NCBI GenBank assembly: GCA_016720925.1
Contig: JADKJR010000017.1
Location: forward strand, 1 to 29,211
DNA from: Betaproteobacteria bacterium
Lineage (GTDB): Bacteria; Pseudomonadota; Gammaproteobacteria; Burkholderiales; Usitatibacteraceae
Direction of reading: 5' to 3'
Length of the DNA: 29,211 nucleotides
In this document: positions 25,896 to 29,211 of the stretch, piece after piece
How the letters are laid out: every line of letters begins with the position of its first letter
Numbering within the stretch: position 1 is the stretch's first letter
Position numbers and translations under genes: made by a program
Notes under the pieces: generated by a model
What the model saw: only the letters and a program-made list of their open reading frames with translations
The model's database searches: none
Told to the model about the DNA's origin: nothing

Positions 25896-27528
25896 CTACT
25901 TGCTACCGGCGACTTTGTCGGTGCGCGGCCGAAGATCTTCCCGGATAAGCGCCCACCGATCAGCAACATTAGGGCCTGAATTTAGCCAACTGGCGGAAAG
26001 CTTCAACTTTTCGTCAGTTTGCCTCCGCGCGTTTGACAAAACTACCATAAAGCACGCTTACACGAGGTTTCGCTTGTGCCGGCAGGGTAGACCATGATTC
26101 GATCAGGATTGAGTTCTTGGCTGGCGGCCGCAGAAAATTCTCGATAGCGGATTTTCTTGAGGATGCGCAGTCATCAATTGAATTGAATGCCGATCCGCCG
26201 GCAGCTCTGCCAAACGCAAACATCGGCATCCATACGCGCATCCAGCCAGTCGGACGATGATATTTTGTCCGCTTCCGGTGGGGCGCGATTGCTGGCTGGG
26301 GCAAGATTTACAGGGGCAGTGCTTTGCGTCACGTCCGGGCGCGAAGCTCCAGCAAGTACTATCGCGGCAGGGGCATCAGCGGCCTTCGTCTTGGCGTCTG
26401 GCGTGGTGGCTGTGGTCGTGTTTGGCGCACTTCCCGGCGCTTCAACAATTGGCGCAACTGCCATATCCGGACCGGTCTGCGCTGCGGGAGTGACATTCGT
26501 AATCGTACCTACGACGGCGGCGGACACTGCGGCAGGAGCCTCAGGTGCCCTCGTGGCGATTGGCGTAGTCACCATCGCAGAGGAGAGAGCGGCCGTCCCA
26601 GCGCCGCCCGTTGCAGTCATCCGGCCCGCCATGAAACCAATCGCGCTACCCACCAGAAGTGACGCGGCAATGGCAAACCAACGGCTGCGGTCATTCTTTG
26701 CACCTGGCAGCACAATCTGGGTGTCGCTGATGGCGGCTCGCACATGATCTGGGGTGATGGTATGCGTATTGGCTGCATAGGCGGCCAGCGGAGTCTTATC
26801 CGCATAGATATTGATTCGGCGTAATGAGCCCTTCCGGCGCTTCAGCAATCAGCTTCGGCGCATCTGGCGAAAAAGATCCGGGCCCTTGTACCCGGCAGCC
26901 CGTAATCGAAATTCAGGTAATCCTTGATATCCCTCGCGGGCAATGAAATCAAATTGAAGCTGTGGGTAATGCGCTCCTTCGGTTGCCGCATGTTGGGAAG
27001 CATCAAATGTTGATCAAGCTCCGGCTGTCGAACAGCACGATCTGCATCAACTTGTCATGACCTCGTCTCGAGATTCGAGAGCAGGCGAATTTCTTCAACG
27101 TCTCCAGTGGCATTGCGTGCGCTTCGTCGATCAGCGCCACCACCTGCTTTTGCAGGCATGGGTAGCAATCAAGCGCTCCTGCGGCGCACGAATCCAGCTT
27201 CCGATGGTGTTGCCCCCATGGACATCGACGCCGAGATCGTCGGCAATCGTTGCGAGCATTTCATCCGGCGCAAGTGACGGAACTGCCAGGGTAAATGGTC
27301 TCAACGGAATCAGGCAACCGTTCCATCAGCACCCGGCACACTTGGTTTTCCCCGCGCCCACACCTCGCGAGTAGCCTTTACCGTACCTTCACCGCTGGTA
27401 ATGGCGTAGATAAGCGCCTCCAGTGTTTCGCCGCGATTTTGCGCCGGCAAAGAAAAATTCCGTGTGCGGTGTAATCTTGAAGGAGGGCGCTTCGTTGGGC
27501 CCGAAGTGCTCCAAGAGTAAATCGTCAT
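25896..27528 (-). CDS. mshM: ExeA/MshM-like AAA ATPase with membrane helix and periplasmic C-terminal domain (frameshifted)
   Basis: About 544 residues. It starts MTIYSWEHFGPNEAPFKITP after one correction (ATG 27526-27528, GGGA upstream). The AAA_22 ATPase domain has RGETLEALIYAITSGEG, a P-loop that restores as TGEVGAGKT, PDEMLATIADDLGVDVHGG, GSWIRAPQERLIATHA, a Walker B-like ALIDEAHAMP, DKLMQIVLF and NFRLRAAGYKGPDLFSP. A membrane helix follows (RWFAIAASLLVGSAIGFMAG), then an Ala/Pro/Thr-rich periplasmic linker and a C-terminal domain (AKNSILIESWSTLP, PRVSVLYGSFVKRAEA, LIREDLRPRTDKVAGSK) resembling a peptidoglycan-associated SPOR-like fold. ExeA-type proteins help place the secretin through peptidoglycan. 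Many breaks. It sits 59 bp after the regulator gene. Confidence 0.8.
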
Positions 27529-27587
27529 GGTTGACGTTCCCGGCTGTTCGATGAGTGGCCAGCAGTTTAGCATCGCCCTGGTTTCCT

Positions 27588-29002
27588 TCACGTCCGGCGA
27601 GTGGTCCCGGCCGCTAGCACATCCAGCCTGCTATAGAGGGTGGACCGCGAAACGCCCAGCAAACGTGCGGCAGAGACATGTTGCCCTTGGCGAGTTCGAT
27701 GGCGGCATCGATGTAACGCAGTTCGATCGCCGCAAGGGTGACGGCGAGATTGAAGTCCGGCTGGCCTTCGATTTCGCCTTCGATCGCCCGAATCGATACG
27801 GCCTCAACCGTTGTTTTGGCGGAGTGCTCAACATCGACCGTACCCGAATTTCGAACTCCGACTGAAGCTCCACAACGCTCACTGTAGCCCCGCGTACTTC
27901 GCGGTTAACCGAATATCAATATTCTTCAATTCGCGAACATTGCCCGGAAATCCGTACGCCAGCCATGTCGCACGCCGAATCGTCGAGCGCGAATGGTTTT
28001 ACCGCCCTGTTTGCCTGCATAAGCGTTACGAAAGTATTCCAAAAGTTTCAATTTGTCTTCGCCGAGATCGCGTAAAGGTAGTACATGCGGCGCAAACACA
28101 GACAAACGATGAAAGAGATCGGCACGAAACCGGCCGGACTTAACTCCCGCGCCCAGGTCCGCCGGTTGGTCGCGGCGACTATTCGCGCACGCGACAAACG
28201 CGAATGGGTTTCACCGACACGCGGATTGACCGTTTCTCCAGAACACTTAACAGCTTGGGCTCCAGATCCAGCGGCAATTCGCCGACTTGTCGAGAAACAA
28301 AGTCCCCTCTCCGGCATCTTCAATACCTGGCCTTGCTACCCGTCGCACCAGTGAACGAACCCTTGACGTACCCGGAACAAAGGTCGGTTCGACCCGAGGT
28401 TCGCGGATATGGCCACACAGTTCAACGCGAGGGCAACTTGGTGCGCGAACTAAGGTAATGCAGCGCCGCGGCAACGCGCTCTTTAACTGCCGGGCTCACC
28501 CTCAACCAACGCCGGAAACGCGGACGACGTAGAGGTCAATCTGGCTCTCGAGTTTTACGCATCGGGGACTGTCACCAATCAGGCTATGTGCGGCGTCCTC
28601 GGCATTGACAGGTACGTCGACTTCGCGAACCTTGAGCGCCGCATGCAATAATTTTTCAATCGCGCCGGTTCGGGCTTCGGCACGAGGTCCGCCGCGCCGA
28701 GCACGCCCGCGCGACGGGCTTGGAATCCACGTTCTGCCCGGACAACACCATAATGCGGATATCAGGACGGGCCAGCAGATCATTCACCAGCCTGAATCCC
28801 TCTGTCGGCAAATCCGGTATCGGTGGCAGCCCCGGAGTCAATCAAAGGCAATATCGAATTTTCGTTACATCACCAGGCTTCGTCCATTGCATCTGGACGC
28901 GATTCACCTTTCGCACGTCAAAGTCGTCCGCAGTACAAATGACAGGCTTTCGCCGATCAAGGGTCACTCGTCAACAATCAGCAGTGCAGGTTTTTCAGCC
29001 AC
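27588..29002 (-). CDS. Sigma-54-dependent response regulator, PrsR/NtrC class (frameshifted)
   Basis: About 470 residues. The receiver domain begins VAEKPALLIVDD and has PLIGESLSFVLRT, a restored phospho-acceptor region ALIDSGLPP with PDLPTEGFRLVNDLLARPDI, and IMVLSGQN; the LPP-PD-PTEG pattern resembles PrsR-type regulators. The AAA domain shows SLIGDSPRCVKLESQIDLY, EGEPGS-KERVAAALHYLSS (Walker A damaged by an indel), KGSFTGA (the GAFTGA loop, with Ser for Ala), DAGEGTLFLDEIGELPLDLE (Walker B), RIVAATNRDLGAGVKSGRFR, DLFHRLSVFAPHVLPLRD and PGNVRELKNIDIRLTAKYAG. The Fis-type DNA-binding helix is YIDAAIELAKGNMSAAARLL and GVSRSTLYSRLDVL. Start GTG 29002; ATG 29080 is in frame upstream. It is the likely activator of the sigma-54 prepilin promoter. 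Confidence 0.85.
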
Positions 29003-29211
29003 TTCAGGAATTATTGTGGGAAGGGGGTGAGGTAAGGGTATATGGACGGATACGGGCGGCTGTATCGACTTTCCGGACATTGGCCAACATGACATCCAGC
29101 GAACTCAATACTCAAGTCCGGTGTCGTATACTGCGAGTCTAACGGAAGCATCGGAGCAAAATGAGTAGATATCGGCTTTGTAGATTCTGCCCGCAAAGGT
29201 CTATGCAAGTA
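29003..29211. other. Upstream region of the response regulator, no gene assigned
   Basis: The minus strand here could hold an N-terminal extension of the regulator (ATG 29078-29080, in frame) and its promoter. The only open frames are short and unrecognised. No sigma-54 GG-N10-GC promoter matching the one at 12.1 kb was found in this stretch. A gene further right may be cut by the window edge. Confidence 0.35.

Noticed and set aside
26187..26747. 186-residue hydrophobic plus-strand frame
   Set aside because: Antisense to the Ala/Pro/Thr linker of the mshM-like gene, whose codon composition makes the reverse frame Ala/Gly/Val-rich.
1..29211. Mobile elements, prophage, rRNA or tRNA genes
   Set aside because: No transposase, integrase or phage protein motif, no terminal inverted repeats, and no tRNA or rRNA signature was seen on either strand by eye; a dedicated search was not possible.

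Overview
This is a chromosomal window, probably from a betaproteobacterium. That assignment is inferred from the gene pairings (divergent yggS-proC-yggT / pilT-pilU, kdsD-kdsC beside a Kef-type antiporter, an MSHA-like pilus operon) and from the protein families; no rRNA or tRNA gene was seen to anchor it. Almost every gene is recognisable along its full length but is broken by one to several single-base frameshifts, often at homopolymers. Between about 17.73 and 22.10 kb the frames are clean. I read most breaks as sequencing or consensus error rather than gene decay, so gene spans below join frames and their exact ends are approximate.

Left part (1-4.8 kb): yggT, proC and yggS run on the minus strand, divergent from the twitching-motility retraction ATPase genes pilT and pilU. 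Next (4.8-5.83 kb) is a compact locus: a roughly 42-residue single-pass membrane protein, three direct repeats about 21-22 bp apart, and a divergent AraC-family regulator. Then a minus-strand run kdsD-kdsC-hemJ-rlmL (9.09-5.94 kb) covers Kdo synthesis, haem synthesis and 23S rRNA methylation. It is divergent from a CPA2/Kef-type cation:proton antiporter with RCK domains.

The right 18 kb (11.2-29.0 kb) is a type IV pilus system of the MSHA kind. A prepilin gene at 11.2-11.9 kb has its own terminator and a textbook sigma-54 promoter, with two upstream repeat/dyad elements that look like activator sites. A membrane-bound PrsK/PilS-like histidine kinase is divergent from it. Convergent with the kinase is a long minus-strand operon. 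In transcription order it encodes a sigma-54 response regulator, an ExeA/MshM-like ATPase, possibly a small ORF, the secretin MshL, an MshN-like TPR protein, the MshE assembly ATPase, the MshG platform protein, a GspL-like MshI/PilM-PilN protein, a PilO-like protein, MshK, a large minor pilin lacking Glu5 and a second prepilin. Many junctions overlap by 4 bp (ATGA).

Working model (inference): the kinase and sigma-54 regulator at the two ends of the cluster control the sigma-54 pilin promoter. The MshE c-di-GMP-binding domain links pilus extension to second-messenger level. The pilT/pilU genes at the far left could supply retraction. The least familiar elements are the small membrane protein/AraC locus, the leader ORF ahead of the pilin, and the possible small ORF ahead of the secretin.
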